From the NCBI RefSeq assembly GCF_029601685.1, contig NZ_JARRIR010000005.1:1-64000 (forward strand): a stretch of DNA of 64,000 bases, written 5' to 3'. The stretch's first letter is position 1; each line of letters starts with the position of its first letter. The stretch comes from Metarhizobium sp017305935 (lineage in GTDB: Bacteria > Pseudomonadota > Alphaproteobacteria > Rhizobiales > Rhizobiaceae). Of this stretch, positions 41,920 through 53,505 are shown in pieces. The position numbers and the translations under genes were made by a program. The notes beneath the pieces were generated by a model. It worked only from the letters and a program-made list of their open reading frames with translations, had not been told where the DNA came from and ran no database searches.

Positions 41920-42543
41920 TTAGCAGAAACCGGCCTGCTTTAACAATTGATATGCTTGTATAACAGCACGAAAACGTTCTTCCGAGCCGCGATCGCCGCC
42001 ATTGGCGTCGGGATGGTGCTTCTTGACCAGCGCCTTGTAGGCGCGCTTGATGTCGTCGGCGGTGGCCGTGGCGCCGAGACCGAGCGTGTCATAGGCCTTG
42101 GCCTCCAGCGTCTTGAGTTTTCGCTCGCGCGAGGGCCGCGCCGTCGGCCCGCCCTCGCCGCTGACGAAGCCGAAGGGGTCCTTCATGCGCGCATGCATGC
42201 CGGCCGTGCCCGAACGCATCTCGGAATGAACAGGCCCGGCCTTCGACGCGCGGTTGACGCCGATCGTCCAGGTCGGGCGATGACCGGTCACCGCTTCCTT
42301 CTGGTAGCGGGCGATCTCGGTATCCGAAAGGCCGGAAAAATAATTGTAGCCCTTGTTGTATTCCTTCACATGCTCAAAGCAGAACAGAAAGAACTGGCCC
42401 TCGGCATTGCGGCCCACGGGGGCGCGATGCGCGCCCTTCCGCTCGCACCCGTCCCACTGACAGGTCGGGCCGACGGGTTCGGCTTGCTGCTCCCGCTTCC
42501 GGCGGGTGCGGATACGGTCGTATATTTTTGAATCAAATCGCAT
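41920..42543 (-). CDS. J-domain (DnaJ) family protein
   Basis: The 207-residue protein has a C-terminal J domain (about 150-207) with YDTLGLGATATADDIKRAYKALVKKHHPD and the HPD tripeptide that stimulates DnaK-type ATPases. The N-terminal part contains the cysteine pair CQWDGCERKGAHRAP and a second cysteine in FLFCFEH, possibly a small zinc site. The ATG at 42543 gives MRFDSKIYDRIRTRRKRE; the open frame extends upstream without similarity. It is divergent from bolA, and the pair is conserved next to cobST in rhizobia. Confidence 0.9.
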   Translation of the reverse strand: MRFDSKIYDRIRTRRKREQQAEPVGPTCQWDGCERKGAHRAPVGRNAEGQFFLFCFEHVKEYNKGYNYFSGLSDTEIARYQKEAVTGHRPTWTIGVNRASKAGPVHSEMRSGTAGMHARMKDPFGFVSGEGGPTARPSRERKLKTLEAKAYDTLGLGATATADDIKRAYKALVKKHHPDANGGDRGSEERFRAVIQAYQLLKQAGFC

Positions 42544-42703
42544 GGACGAATTATGGTACGGCATCATCGGCACAACAAGAATTGACAATCGGGAATGTTG
42601 CTGGCTTTTTGGGACCATTTTCCCGAGATTACGGACTGCGCCGCCGGGCGGCCGCGAAAACTCCCGCGGCGTTGGAACGGCGCCATGAAAAGGTATGTCG
42701 CAC

Positions 42704-42985
42704 ATGTCCCTGAAGGACCGCATCGAGGCGAAACTGATCGCGGCATTTGCGCCGGAGCGGCTCGCCGTCATCAATGAAAGCCATTTGCATGCGGGACATC
42801 AGCCCGATATCACCGGCGAGGGTGAAACCCATATGCGCGTGCGTCTCGTCTCGGCGCAGTTTGCCGGCATGGGCCGGCTGCAACGCCACCGCGCCGTCAC
42901 CGAGCTTCTGAAGCCGGAACTCGATGCCGGGCTGCATGCGCTGGCCATCGAACCGGCTGCCCCCGGAGAGCCGACACGCTGGTGA
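42704..42985 (+). CDS. bolA: BolA family protein
   Basis: The 93-residue protein has the BolA/KH-like fold with the invariant histidine in NESHLHAGHQPDITGEGETHMRVRLVS and the RHRAVTELL helix. BolA proteins bind monothiol glutaredoxins and [2Fe-2S] clusters and influence iron and stress responses. The ATG at 42704 (MSLKDRIEAKL) matches the usual rhizobial start; an in-frame ATG three codons upstream is too close to the AAGG motif. Confidence 0.93.
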   Translation: MSLKDRIEAKLIAAFAPERLAVINESHLHAGHQPDITGEGETHMRVRLVSAQFAGMGRLQRHRAVTELLKPELDAGLHALAIEPAAPGEPTRW

Positions 42986-43035
42986 ATATGGGAAGCGAAT
43001 TCGTCGTTTCCAAGGATCGGCACATTGAAATTGCA

Positions 43036-43068
43036 AAGAAAAACCGTCCGCAACTTGGTTGCGGACGG
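43036..43068 (-). terminator. Terminator of the glycerol operon
   Basis: A perfect 11-bp stem (43044-43054 with 43058-43068) and 3-nt loop is followed, on the minus strand, by a T-rich tract. It ends the glpR-to-glpV transcript 27 bases after the glpV stop. Confidence 0.85.
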
Positions 43069-43095
43069 CCTTGCATTCTCAAGGGATAAGCCGGC

Positions 43096-44820
<1,725 letters not shown>

Positions 44821-44904
44821 ACTCATCCTCCCTAAGGTTGTTGCGATTGCAGTTCCCACCGGAGCGGCCGTCGACATTGGCCTCCCCCGCATTTCCGCTT
44901 GGCC

Positions 44905-45186
44905 TCAGACCGTCTTGAACACCGCGATGGCGTAAACGAGGCTGAGGGCAAGAGCCCACCACAGGTTGGGCCCGACCAGGCCCAGCCATGCGAGATGAAT
45001 AAAAGCGCTGCCGAGCAGCGAAATGAACAGGCGGTCGCCGCGCGTCGTCGTAAAGCGCAGGATGCCGACCCGCGGATTGCCACCGGGCGAGATGAATTCC
45101 CACACCCCCATCGCCGCGATGAGGAGCGCGATGCCGATGAAGAACAGCGCCGTCGGCAGCGTCCAGGCCATCCAGGAAAAGTTCAT
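44905..45186 (-). CDS. glpU: Small membrane protein of the glycerol transporter (DUF2160)
   Basis: The 93-residue protein has three membrane segments: ALFFIGIALLIAAMGVW, FISLLGSAFIHLAWLGLV and LWWALALSLVYAIAVF. It belongs to the DUF2160 family, found almost only inside glycerol ABC transporter operons. Its role is not known; an accessory or assembly subunit is inferred. It starts 15 bp after the permease gene glpQ and precedes glpV. Confidence 0.88.
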   Translation of the reverse strand: MNFSWMAWTLPTALFFIGIALLIAAMGVWEFISPGGNPRVGILRFTTTRGDRLFISLLGSAFIHLAWLGLVGPNLWWALALSLVYAIAVFKTV

Positions 45187-45201
45187 GGGTCGTCCTCCCC
45201 G

Positions 45202-46020
<819 letters not shown>

Positions 46021-46030
46021 GGGATTCTCC

Positions 46031-46897
<867 letters not shown>

Positions 46898-46900
46898 GGG

Positions 46901-47971
46901 TCAGGCCTCCTTGCCCACGCGCCAGCTATCGGCATAGATGCTGATGGCGGCGGGATCGAAACGGACGCGCGCATCCGTGGGGATTTCGCCGTCCTCGGGC
47001 ACGACGATGGCCAGCGGCTGGCCGGCGAAACGGGCGCGCACGATCTTCTGGCGGCCTATATCCTCGACCTTGGCGATCTCCACCGGCATGCCCTCGCGTC
47101 CCAGCCGGACGAATTCCGGGCGAATGCCGAGTTCGACCTTGGCGGCCGACCCGATATCAGGCGCATGGTCGAGGCCCAGCACCTGGTCACCGATCGTCAC
47201 CTGCGACCCATCGACCCTGGCCGGCAGCACGTTCATGCCGGGCGAACCGATGAAATAGCCGACGAAGGTATGGCTCGGCCTTTCGAACAGCTCCGCCGGC
47301 GTGCCGATCTGCACGATCTCGCCGTCATACATGACCACCACCTTGTCGGCGAAGGTCAGGGCCTCGGTCTGATCATGTGTGACGTAGACCATGGTGAAGC
47401 CGAACTGGCGGTGCAGCTTCTTGAGCTGCGAGCGCAGCACCCATTTCATGTGCGGATCGATGACCGTCAGCGGCTCGTCGAACAGGATGGCGCTGACATC
47501 GTTGCGCACCAGGCCGCGGCCGAGCGAGATCTTCTGCTTCTGGTCGGCGGTCAGCCCCCGCGCCTTGCGGTCGGCCCAATGCGACAGGTCGATCATTTCG
47601 AGGATGTCGCGCACCCGCCGGTCGATCTCGGCGGCCGGCACATGGCGGTTGCGCAAGGGAAAGGCGAGATTGTCGTAGACGGTCATGGTGTCGTAGATGA
47701 CCGGGAACTGGAAGACCTGGGCGATGTTGCGCTTTTCGGTCGGCAGGTGGGTGACGTCGACGCCGTCGAACAGGATGCGGCCCTCGGAGGGCTGCACCAG
47801 GCCCGAGATGATGTTGAGCAGCGTCGTCTTGCCGCAGCCGGAGGGGCCGAGCAGCGCATAGGCGCCGCCGTCGTTCCATTCGTGATGGACTTCCTTCAGC
47901 GCGTAGTCCTTGGCCGAGGTCGGGCGCGGCCCGTAGGCGTGGCGGATATGGTCGAGATCGATGCGTGCCAT
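46901..47971 (-). CDS. glpT: Glycerol ABC transporter ATP-binding protein
   Basis: The 356-residue ATPase has Walker A G42-PSGCGKT-T50, Walker B ILFDEPLTVID (E166) and switch histidine H199 in YVTHDQTEAL. A C-terminal TOBE-type regulatory domain follows. The signature position reads GLTADQKQ (residues 139-145) instead of LSGGQ, a degenerate signature. It should dimerise with GlpS. It starts 12 bp after glpS. Confidence 0.92.
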   Translation of the reverse strand: MARIDLDHIRHAYGPRPTSAKDYALKEVHHEWNDGGAYALLGPSGCGKTTLLNIISGLVQPSEGRILFDGVDVTHLPTEKRNIAQVFQFPVIYDTMTVYDNLAFPLRNRHVPAAEIDRRVRDILEMIDLSHWADRKARGLTADQKQKISLGRGLVRNDVSAILFDEPLTVIDPHMKWVLRSQLKKLHRQFGFTMVYVTHDQTEALTFADKVVVMYDGEIVQIGTPAELFERPSHTFVGYFIGSPGMNVLPARVDGSQVTIGDQVLGLDHAPDIGSAAKVELGIRPEFVRLGREGMPVEIAKVEDIGRQKIVRARFAGQPLAIVVPEDGEIPTDARVRFDPAAISIYADSWRVGKEA

Positions 47972-47983
47972 GTCCCTCTCTCC

Positions 47984-49066
47984 TCAGGCTGCCGCGGCCG
48001 GTGCTGCGGCAATCGCCGCCCCGTCCGGGCCGAACGCCATCAGGTGGCGCGTGTCGAGATAGATGTCGATTGCCCGGTCGGGCTCGATATCGTGGATGCC
48101 GTGCTCCAGCATCACCCAGCGGGCGCCGGCGAAATCGACATGGATGAAGCTTTCCGAACCGGTGATTTCCGAAATCAGCGTGCGCACCGGCACGCGCTGG
48201 GCGCCGGGGGCGGCCGGCGCCAGCGCCAGATGATGCGGATGGAAGGCGATGGTCACGGGACCGTCGGCCATATGCGCCAGATGCGCCGGCACGGCGAAGG
48301 CCTCGACGTCCTGGCGCAGGAACTGGCCGCCGCGCTTGACCAGCTCGATGATGTTGAGCGGCGGATCGGCGAAGGTGCGCGCCGTGTTGAGATCGACCGG
48401 GCGGCGATAGACCTCGATGGTCGGGCCGAACTGGGTGATGCGCCCCTGCGACAGCGTCGCGGTATTGCCGCCGAGCAGCAGCGCCTCGGACGGTTCGGTC
48501 GTCGCATAGACGAAGATGGCGCCGGAGGCGGCAAACAGCCGCGGCAGTTCCTCGCGCAATTCCTCGCGCAGCTTGTAGTCGAGATTGGCGAGCGGCTCGT
48601 CGAGGAGAACGAGGCTGGCATTCTTGACGATGGCGCGCGCTAAGGCCGTGCGCTGCTGCTGGCCGCCCGAGAGGTTGAGCGGCGTACGCTCCAGATAGGG
48701 CGTCAGCTTGAGCAGGTCGGCGGCCTTGCGTACCTCGCGGTCGATGGTCGCGGCATCCTTGCCGGCGATACGCATCGGCGAGGCGATGTTTTCGTAGACT
48801 GACAGCGCCGGGTAATTGATGAACTGCTGGTAGACCATCGCGACGTTGCGTTCCTGCACGCGCAGGCCGGTCACGTCCTTGCCGTCGAAATGGATGGAGC
48901 CGCCGCTCGGCTTGTCGAGGCCGGCCATCAGCCGCATCAGCGAGGTCTTGCCGGACAGTGTCGGCCCGAGAAGCACGTTGAGCGTGCCTCTTTGAAGCAC
49001 GAGGTCGCAGGGGTGGATATGCACCTCGGCGCCGACCGTCTTCGACACGTTTTTCAATTCAAGCAT
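47984..49066 (-). CDS. glpS: Glycerol ABC transporter ATP-binding protein
   Basis: The 360-residue ATPase has Walker A G34-PTLSGKT-S42, an intact LSGGQQQR signature (132-139) and Walker B LVLLDEPLANLD (E157). The switch-histidine position reads YATTEPSEA, so the histidine is replaced by T190. A MalK-like C-terminal domain follows, ending in an alanine-rich tail. It should pair with GlpT, whose defects are complementary. It lies 51 bp after glpD. Confidence 0.92.
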   Translation of the reverse strand: MLELKNVSKTVGAEVHIHPCDLVLQRGTLNVLLGPTLSGKTSLMRLMAGLDKPSGGSIHFDGKDVTGLRVQERNVAMVYQQFINYPALSVYENIASPMRIAGKDAATIDREVRKAADLLKLTPYLERTPLNLSGGQQQRTALARAIVKNASLVLLDEPLANLDYKLREELREELPRLFAASGAIFVYATTEPSEALLLGGNTATLSQGRITQFGPTIEVYRRPVDLNTARTFADPPLNIIELVKRGGQFLRQDVEAFAVPAHLAHMADGPVTIAFHPHHLALAPAAPGAQRVPVRTLISEITGSESFIHVDFAGARWVMLEHGIHDIEPDRAIDIYLDTRHLMAFGPDGAAIAAAPAAAA

Positions 49067-49117
49067 GAATTCCCCCAGGCCTCCTCAAACCTTCGGCATG
49101 CGCAGTCGTGGCCGCCC

Positions 49118-50635
49118 TCAGGCGGCGGACGAGGCGGCGATACCCGCCATGTAGTCATCGAGTGCCGCCGCTTCCTCGCGCGACAGGTAGAGGCCGCGCT
49201 TGGTGCGCCGCCACAACACGTCCTCGGCGCTCCGCGCCCATTCGCGCGCCATCAGCCAGCGGACTTCGCATTCGTAGAGATCGCCGCCGAAATGCCGTCC
49301 GAGATTATCAAGCGAACGGGCATTTCCAAGCATGTCGGCGGCAAGCGTACCGTAAAGCCGCACCAGCCGGCGGGCATGGGCATCGCCCAGGAAGCCGAAT
49401 TTCGCCTTCAGGCTCGTCACCTGCGCCTCATAGGCGGTGGGCACGAAGCCGCCGCCCGGCAGATGCGACCCCGCCGTCCAGGGCTTGCCCTTTTCGCCGA
49501 TGGCTTCGCCGATCTTTTCCAGCGCATGTTCGGCCAGCCGCCGATAGGTGGTCAGCTTGCCGCCGAAGACGTTGAGCAGCGGCGCGTTGCCATCCTCGCC
49601 CTCGACCTTCAGCACATAGTCGCGCGTCGCCTCCTGCGCCTTGGAGGCGCCGTCGTCGAACAGCGGCCGCACGCCGGAATAGGTCCAGACGATATCTTCC
49701 TCTCGGACCGGCTCGGCGAAATATTCGCTGGCCGCGCGGCAAAGATAACTGATTTCCTCGGAGGAGATCGCCGCCTTGCGCGGATCGGCGGTGTAGTCGC
49801 GATCGGTGGTGCCGATCAGCGTGAAATCGTTCTCGTAGGGAATGGCGAAGATGATGCGATTGTCCGGATTCTGGAAGAAATAGGCGCGCGGATCGTCGAA
49901 CTTCCTGCGCACGACGATATGGCTGCCCTGCACCAGACGGACGTTGTGGACATCGTTGCGGCCGAGCGCCTCGGCCAGCACATGGTCGACCCAGGGGCCG
50001 GCGGCATTGACCAGCATGCGAGCGCGCACTTCGCTCGCCGTGCCGTCGTCCTTGCGCAAGCCGATGACCCAGACACCGTTTTCGCGCCTTGCGGAGACGA
50101 CGGCCGTGCGGGCAAAAATATCGGCGCCCTTGTCGGCGGCGTCGCGGGCATTGAGGACGACGAGGCGGGCATCATCCACCCAACCGTCGGAATATTCGAA
50201 GGCCTTGGTGAACAGCGGCTTCAACGGCTTGGCCGCAGGATCGCGCCGCATGTCGAGCGAGCGCGTCGCCGGCAGGAGCTTGCGCCCGCCAAGATGATCG
50301 TAGAGAAACAGCCCGAGGCGGATCAGCCAGGCCGGACGGATGCCGCCCTTGTGATAGGGCAGCACGAAACGCATGGGCCGGATGATGTGCGGCGCCATCG
50401 CCCACAGCACTTCGCGCTCCATCAGCGCCTCGCGCACCAGCCGGAACTCGTAATGTTCGAGATAGCGCAAGCCGCCATGGATCAGCTTGGTGGCCGCCGA
50501 AGACGTTCCCGAGGCGAAATCCTTCGCCTCCGCCAGCGCCACGCCATATCCCCGCCCTGCGGCATCCCGGGCGATTCCGCACCCGTTGATCCCGCCGCCG
50601 ATGACGAACAGATCGTACACCGCATGCCCGGCCAA
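49118..50635 (-). CDS. glpD: Aerobic glycerol-3-phosphate dehydrogenase
   Basis: The 505-residue FAD enzyme oxidises glycerol 3-phosphate to dihydroxyacetone phosphate and feeds electrons to quinone at the inner membrane. Motifs are YDLFVIGGGINGCGIARDAAGRG, SGTSSAATKLIHGGLRYLE and the FAD-linked YTADPRKAAIS region. A GGGGGAG motif (50644-50650) lies eight bases before a TTG at 50635, giving MAGHAVYDLFVIGGG. The upstream ATG at 50662 has no ribosome binding site, so TTG is preferred, though the ATG remains possible. Confidence 0.93.
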   Translation of the reverse strand: MAGHAVYDLFVIGGGINGCGIARDAAGRGYGVALAEAKDFASGTSSAATKLIHGGLRYLEHYEFRLVREALMEREVLWAMAPHIIRPMRFVLPYHKGGIRPAWLIRLGLFLYDHLGGRKLLPATRSLDMRRDPAAKPLKPLFTKAFEYSDGWVDDARLVVLNARDAADKGADIFARTAVVSARRENGVWVIGLRKDDGTASEVRARMLVNAAGPWVDHVLAEALGRNDVHNVRLVQGSHIVVRRKFDDPRAYFFQNPDNRIIFAIPYENDFTLIGTTDRDYTADPRKAAISSEEISYLCRAASEYFAEPVREEDIVWTYSGVRPLFDDGASKAQEATRDYVLKVEGEDGNAPLLNVFGGKLTTYRRLAEHALEKIGEAIGEKGKPWTAGSHLPGGGFVPTAYEAQVTSLKAKFGFLGDAHARRLVRLYGTLAADMLGNARSLDNLGRHFGGDLYECEVRWLMAREWARSAEDVLWRRTKRGLYLSREEAAALDDYMAGIAASSAA

Positions 50636-50680
50636 TTCGAAAACTCCCCCACATTTTCGCATCGCACAATTTTGCGCATT

Positions 50681-50745
50681 TGCGAAAGCAGGATTAGTTA
50701 AAACGAAAATTTTCCGAATGTCAAACGAATGTATAGCGAAAATAT
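50681..50745 (-). promoter_or_regulatory. Phased GlpR-type operator array with the glpD promoter
   Basis: CGAAA/CGAAT boxes begin at 50683, 50705, 50716, 50727 and 50738, all in the same orientation and spaced by 22 or 11 bp, one or two helical turns. On the minus strand a promoter TTGACA (50720-50725) and TTTAAC (50697-50702) with 17-bp spacing lies inside the array. A DeoR/GlpR-type repressor bound there would block glpD transcription. The box AGCGAAAATA recurs upstream of glpR at 51567. Confidence 0.65.
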
Positions 50746-50746
50746 G

Positions 50747-51526
50747 CTATTCCGAGGCGATTTCCCCATCGGTTTCGATCAACTGCACGTCGTGCTCGAT
50801 GCAGATGTCGCGCAACGACGGCAGCGGACAGCGGTCGGTGATGAACGTGTGAACCTGCGACAGATGTCCGATGCGCACCGGCGCGTTGCGGTCGAACTTC
50901 GACGAATCGGAGACGAGGATGACGTTGCGGGCATTGGCGATGATCGCCTGCGCCACTTTCACTTCTCGGAAATCGAAATCCAGCAGCGCCCCGTCATGAT
51001 CGATGGCGGAGGCGCCGATGACGGCGTAATCCACCTTGAACTGGCGGATGAAATCCACCGCGGCCTCGCCGACGATGCCGCCGTCCGAGCCGCGCACCAC
51101 GCCGCCTGCGATCACCACCTCGATCGAGGGAAACAACCGCAAGCGGTTGGCGACGTTGATGTTGTTGGTGATCACCATCAGTTCGCGATGATCGAGCAGC
51201 GCCTCGCCCACCGCTTCCGTGGTCGTGCCGATATTGATGAACAGCGAGGAATTGTCGGGGATCAGCGCTGCCGCCGCCCGGCCGATGGCCTGCTTTTCGG
51301 TCGCGGCGATCGAACGGCGCGCCTCGTATTTGACGTTTTCCGTGCCGCTCGGGAAAATCGCCCCGCCATGCACGCGCGTCAGCGCCCGGCCCTCGCACAG
51401 ATCGTTGAGATCCTTGCGAATCGTTTGCGGCGTCACCGAGAACCGGCCTGCCAGTTCCTCCACCTGGACGCGACCCTCCGCCTTGGCGATTTCGAGAATC
51501 TCCGCCTGTCTCCCCGTCAGGAACAT
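50747..51526 (-). CDS. glpR: DeoR/GlpR family transcriptional regulator
   Basis: The 259-residue protein has an N-terminal helix-turn-helix (about 5-55, VQVEELAGRFSVTPQTIRKDLNDLCEGRALTRVHGGA). A DeoR-type sensor domain follows with NIGTTTEAVGEAL and GASAIDHDGALLDFD. Such repressors release DNA when they bind phosphorylated sugars, here probably glycerol 3-phosphate. The ATG at 51526 follows GGGGAGGGGGC. It heads the glycerol locus. Confidence 0.92.
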   Translation of the reverse strand: MFLTGRQAEILEIAKAEGRVQVEELAGRFSVTPQTIRKDLNDLCEGRALTRVHGGAIFPSGTENVKYEARRSIAATEKQAIGRAAAALIPDNSSLFINIGTTTEAVGEALLDHRELMVITNNINVANRLRLFPSIEVVIAGGVVRGSDGGIVGEAAVDFIRQFKVDYAVIGASAIDHDGALLDFDFREVKVAQAIIANARNVILVSDSSKFDRNAPVRIGHLSQVHTFITDRCPLPSLRDICIEHDVQLIETDGEIASE

Positions 51527-51566
51527 GCCCCCTCCCCACCTTTCGTTTTTCTTCATGATAGGCAAA

Positions 51567-51576
51567 AGCGAAAATA
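51567..51576. promoter_or_regulatory. Possible GlpR box upstream of glpR
   Basis: AGCGAAAATA at 51567-51576 is identical to the box at 50736-50745 in the glpD operator array. It lies 41 bases upstream of glpR in the gap shared with the divergent SDR gene, suggesting autoregulation or control of both genes. Confidence 0.4.
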
Positions 51577-51652
51577 GCGCAATCGGTCAGATGCACAGTT
51601 GCCCCGCGCCTCGATGCCATGCACAGTGGGGAGAAGGCGAGGAGAAAACGAT

Positions 51653-52423
51653 ATGTTTCATCCAAAACTGTTCGACGGGAAGAACATCGTGGTCACCGGC
51701 GCCGGCCGTGGCATCGGGCTGGAAGTGGCGCGGCTGTTTCTCGACTGCGGCGCCCATGTCGTCGTCCATGTCGGGCGGCGCATCGCCGACGACATGCCGG
51801 ATTTCCTGCTCGAGGCGCAATCGGAACGCCGCGCCTTCCTGATCGCCGCCGATTTCCTGCAGCGCGGCGGCGTCGAAGGGTTCGTCTCGGCCGTGCGGGA
51901 GCGCTTCGATGTCCTGCACGGCCTCGTCAACAATGCCGGCACCATGGTCGGCCGCTTTCCCGCCGACGAGCTGACCGACGCCGAATATGAAACCGTGGTG
52001 CGCCTCAACCAGACCTCGGTGGTCGAGGTGACGCGCGGGCTTCTGCCGCTCCTGAAAACCGCCGGCGATGCCGCGATCGTCAGCACGGTGTCGATTTCGG
52101 CGCTGACCGGCGGCAGCGCCGGCTCGGCGATCTATTCGGCTACGAAAGCCTTCGTCTCGACCTATTCCAAGGCGCTTGCCCGCGAACTGGCCCCGGCCGG
52201 CATCCGCGTCAACTGCGTCTCCCCCGGCACCATCGCCACCGATTTCCACGAGCGTTATTCCTCGCCCGAAAAGCTGGAGGCGACCCGCAAGGCGATCCCG
52301 CTGCAACGGCTCGGCACGCCGGAGGATTGCGCCCCCGCCTATCTCTTCCTCGCCGCCGCGTCGCTGTCCGGCGACATCACCGGGCAGGTGATCGAGATCA
52401 ATGGCGGCCAGTTGATCTGCTGA
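51653..52423 (+). CDS. SDR family oxidoreductase
   Basis: The 256-residue short-chain dehydrogenase has the cofactor motif VTGAGRGIG, NNAG, the catalytic YSATKAF tyrosine and lysine and the PGTIATDF segment. It should be an NAD(P)-dependent oxidoreductase; the substrate cannot be read. The ATG follows AGGAGAAAACGAT. It is divergent from glpR, sharing a 126-bp gap that contains a GlpR-like box, and precedes a LysR gene on its own strand by 19 bp. Confidence 0.9.
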   Translation: MFHPKLFDGKNIVVTGAGRGIGLEVARLFLDCGAHVVVHVGRRIADDMPDFLLEAQSERRAFLIAADFLQRGGVEGFVSAVRERFDVLHGLVNNAGTMVGRFPADELTDAEYETVVRLNQTSVVEVTRGLLPLLKTAGDAAIVSTVSISALTGGSAGSAIYSATKAFVSTYSKALARELAPAGIRVNCVSPGTIATDFHERYSSPEKLEATRKAIPLQRLGTPEDCAPAYLFLAAASLSGDITGQVIEINGGQLIC

Positions 52424-52442
52424 TCAGCGATTGGCGGATGCG

Positions 52443-53336
52443 ATGATAGACAAGCTCGAATATTTCATGGCGCTGGCGCGCGAACGCCATTTCGCCAGGG
52501 CGGCCGAAGAGCTCGGCATCTCGCAGCCGACGCTGTCGGCGGCGATCCGCCAGCTTGAGGACCAGCTCGGGGTGGTGCTGGTCAATCGCGGTTCCCGCTT
52601 CCAGGGGCTGACGCCGGAGGGCCAGCGCGTGCTGGAATGGGCGCGCCGCATCGTCGGCGACACCCGCACCATGCGCGAGGAGATGCGCGCCGCCCGTAGC
52701 GGCCTCTCCGGCCATATCCGCCTTGCCGCCATTCCCACGACGCTGGCGCTGGTGCAGCGCCTCACCGGTCCTTTCCAGAAAAAGCACCCGGACGTCACCT
52801 TCTCCATCGTCTCGGCCAATTCGCTGCAGATCCTCAGCCAGCTTGAGAATTTCGAGATCGACGCCGGCCTGACCTATCTCGAAAATGAGCCGCTCGGCCG
52901 CGTCACCAGCGTGCCGCTCTACGAGGAGCGCTATTGCCTGGTCACCGCTCGCAACGGCCCGTTTGCGGATCGCGAAAGCGTGACCTGGAGCGAAGCAGGC
53001 AACGTTAGCCTTTGCCTATTGACCGCCGACATGCAGAATCGCCGCATCATCAACCGCCACTTCGCCGAGGCCGGCGTCGACGTGCAGCCGCGCCTCGAAT
53101 CCAACTCGATGATCGTCCTGTTCTCGCATGTGCTGACCGGCCGCTGGTGCAGTATCATGCCGCGAAACACGGCCAAATCCTTCGGATTTCATGAGGAAAT
53201 CAGTATAGTTTCACTGACCGAGCCGGAGCCTTTTCACCGCATCGGCCTGGTTGCGACCTATCGTGAACCATTCACGCCGCTGGTCTCGGCGTTATTGCAT
53301 GAGGCGCGAACACTGGCGGAAGCTGGCTTCAATTGA
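52443..53336 (+). CDS. LysR family transcriptional regulator, probable fds regulator
   Basis: The 297-residue protein has the N-terminal winged HTH (1-60, FMALARERHFARAAEELGISQPTLSAAIRQLEDQLG) and a type 2 periplasmic-binding-like effector domain. It is directly upstream of the formate dehydrogenase operon on the same strand, and its stop codon overlaps a LysR-type box. It therefore probably regulates fds; the effector might be formate. The ATG at 52443 is preferred over a TTG at 52431. Confidence 0.88.
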   Translation: MIDKLEYFMALARERHFARAAEELGISQPTLSAAIRQLEDQLGVVLVNRGSRFQGLTPEGQRVLEWARRIVGDTRTMREEMRAARSGLSGHIRLAAIPTTLALVQRLTGPFQKKHPDVTFSIVSANSLQILSQLENFEIDAGLTYLENEPLGRVTSVPLYEERYCLVTARNGPFADRESVTWSEAGNVSLCLLTADMQNRRIINRHFAEAGVDVQPRLESNSMIVLFSHVLTGRWCSIMPRNTAKSFGFHEEISIVSLTEPEPFHRIGLVATYREPFTPLVSALLHEARTLAEAGFN

Positions 53337-53352
53337 TAGAAAATTCCTATCA
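53334..53352 (+). promoter_or_regulatory. LysR-type binding box of the fds operon
   Basis: TGATAG (53334-53339) and CTATCA (53347-53352) are a perfect inverted repeat with a 7-bp spacer, containing the T-N11-A pattern of LysR regulators. It is centred at about -63 from the predicted fds start, the usual LysR recognition position. It overlaps the regulator's own TGA stop. Confidence 0.6.
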
Positions 53353-53370
53353 GGCAACGCATCTGTCTTA

Positions 53371-53399
53371 TTGATCGCACCTGCCTTCCCTGTCACAAT
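53371..53399 (+). promoter_or_regulatory. Sigma70-type promoter of the fds operon
   Basis: TTGATC (53371-53376) and CACAAT (53394-53399) are 17 bp apart, giving transcription from about 53406 and a 100-nt leader before fdsG. The hexamers are sub-consensus, in keeping with activator dependence. Confidence 0.5.
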
Positions 53400-53505
53400 C
53401 TGAGAGAGCTTTGGAGAAGCTCGACGCCCCCGGTTTCGGCCGGGATCATCAAGCGCAACAGGCGCGGGCCGCAGGCCGGCGGATTGGCGCATCGGGAGGC
53501 TGAGC

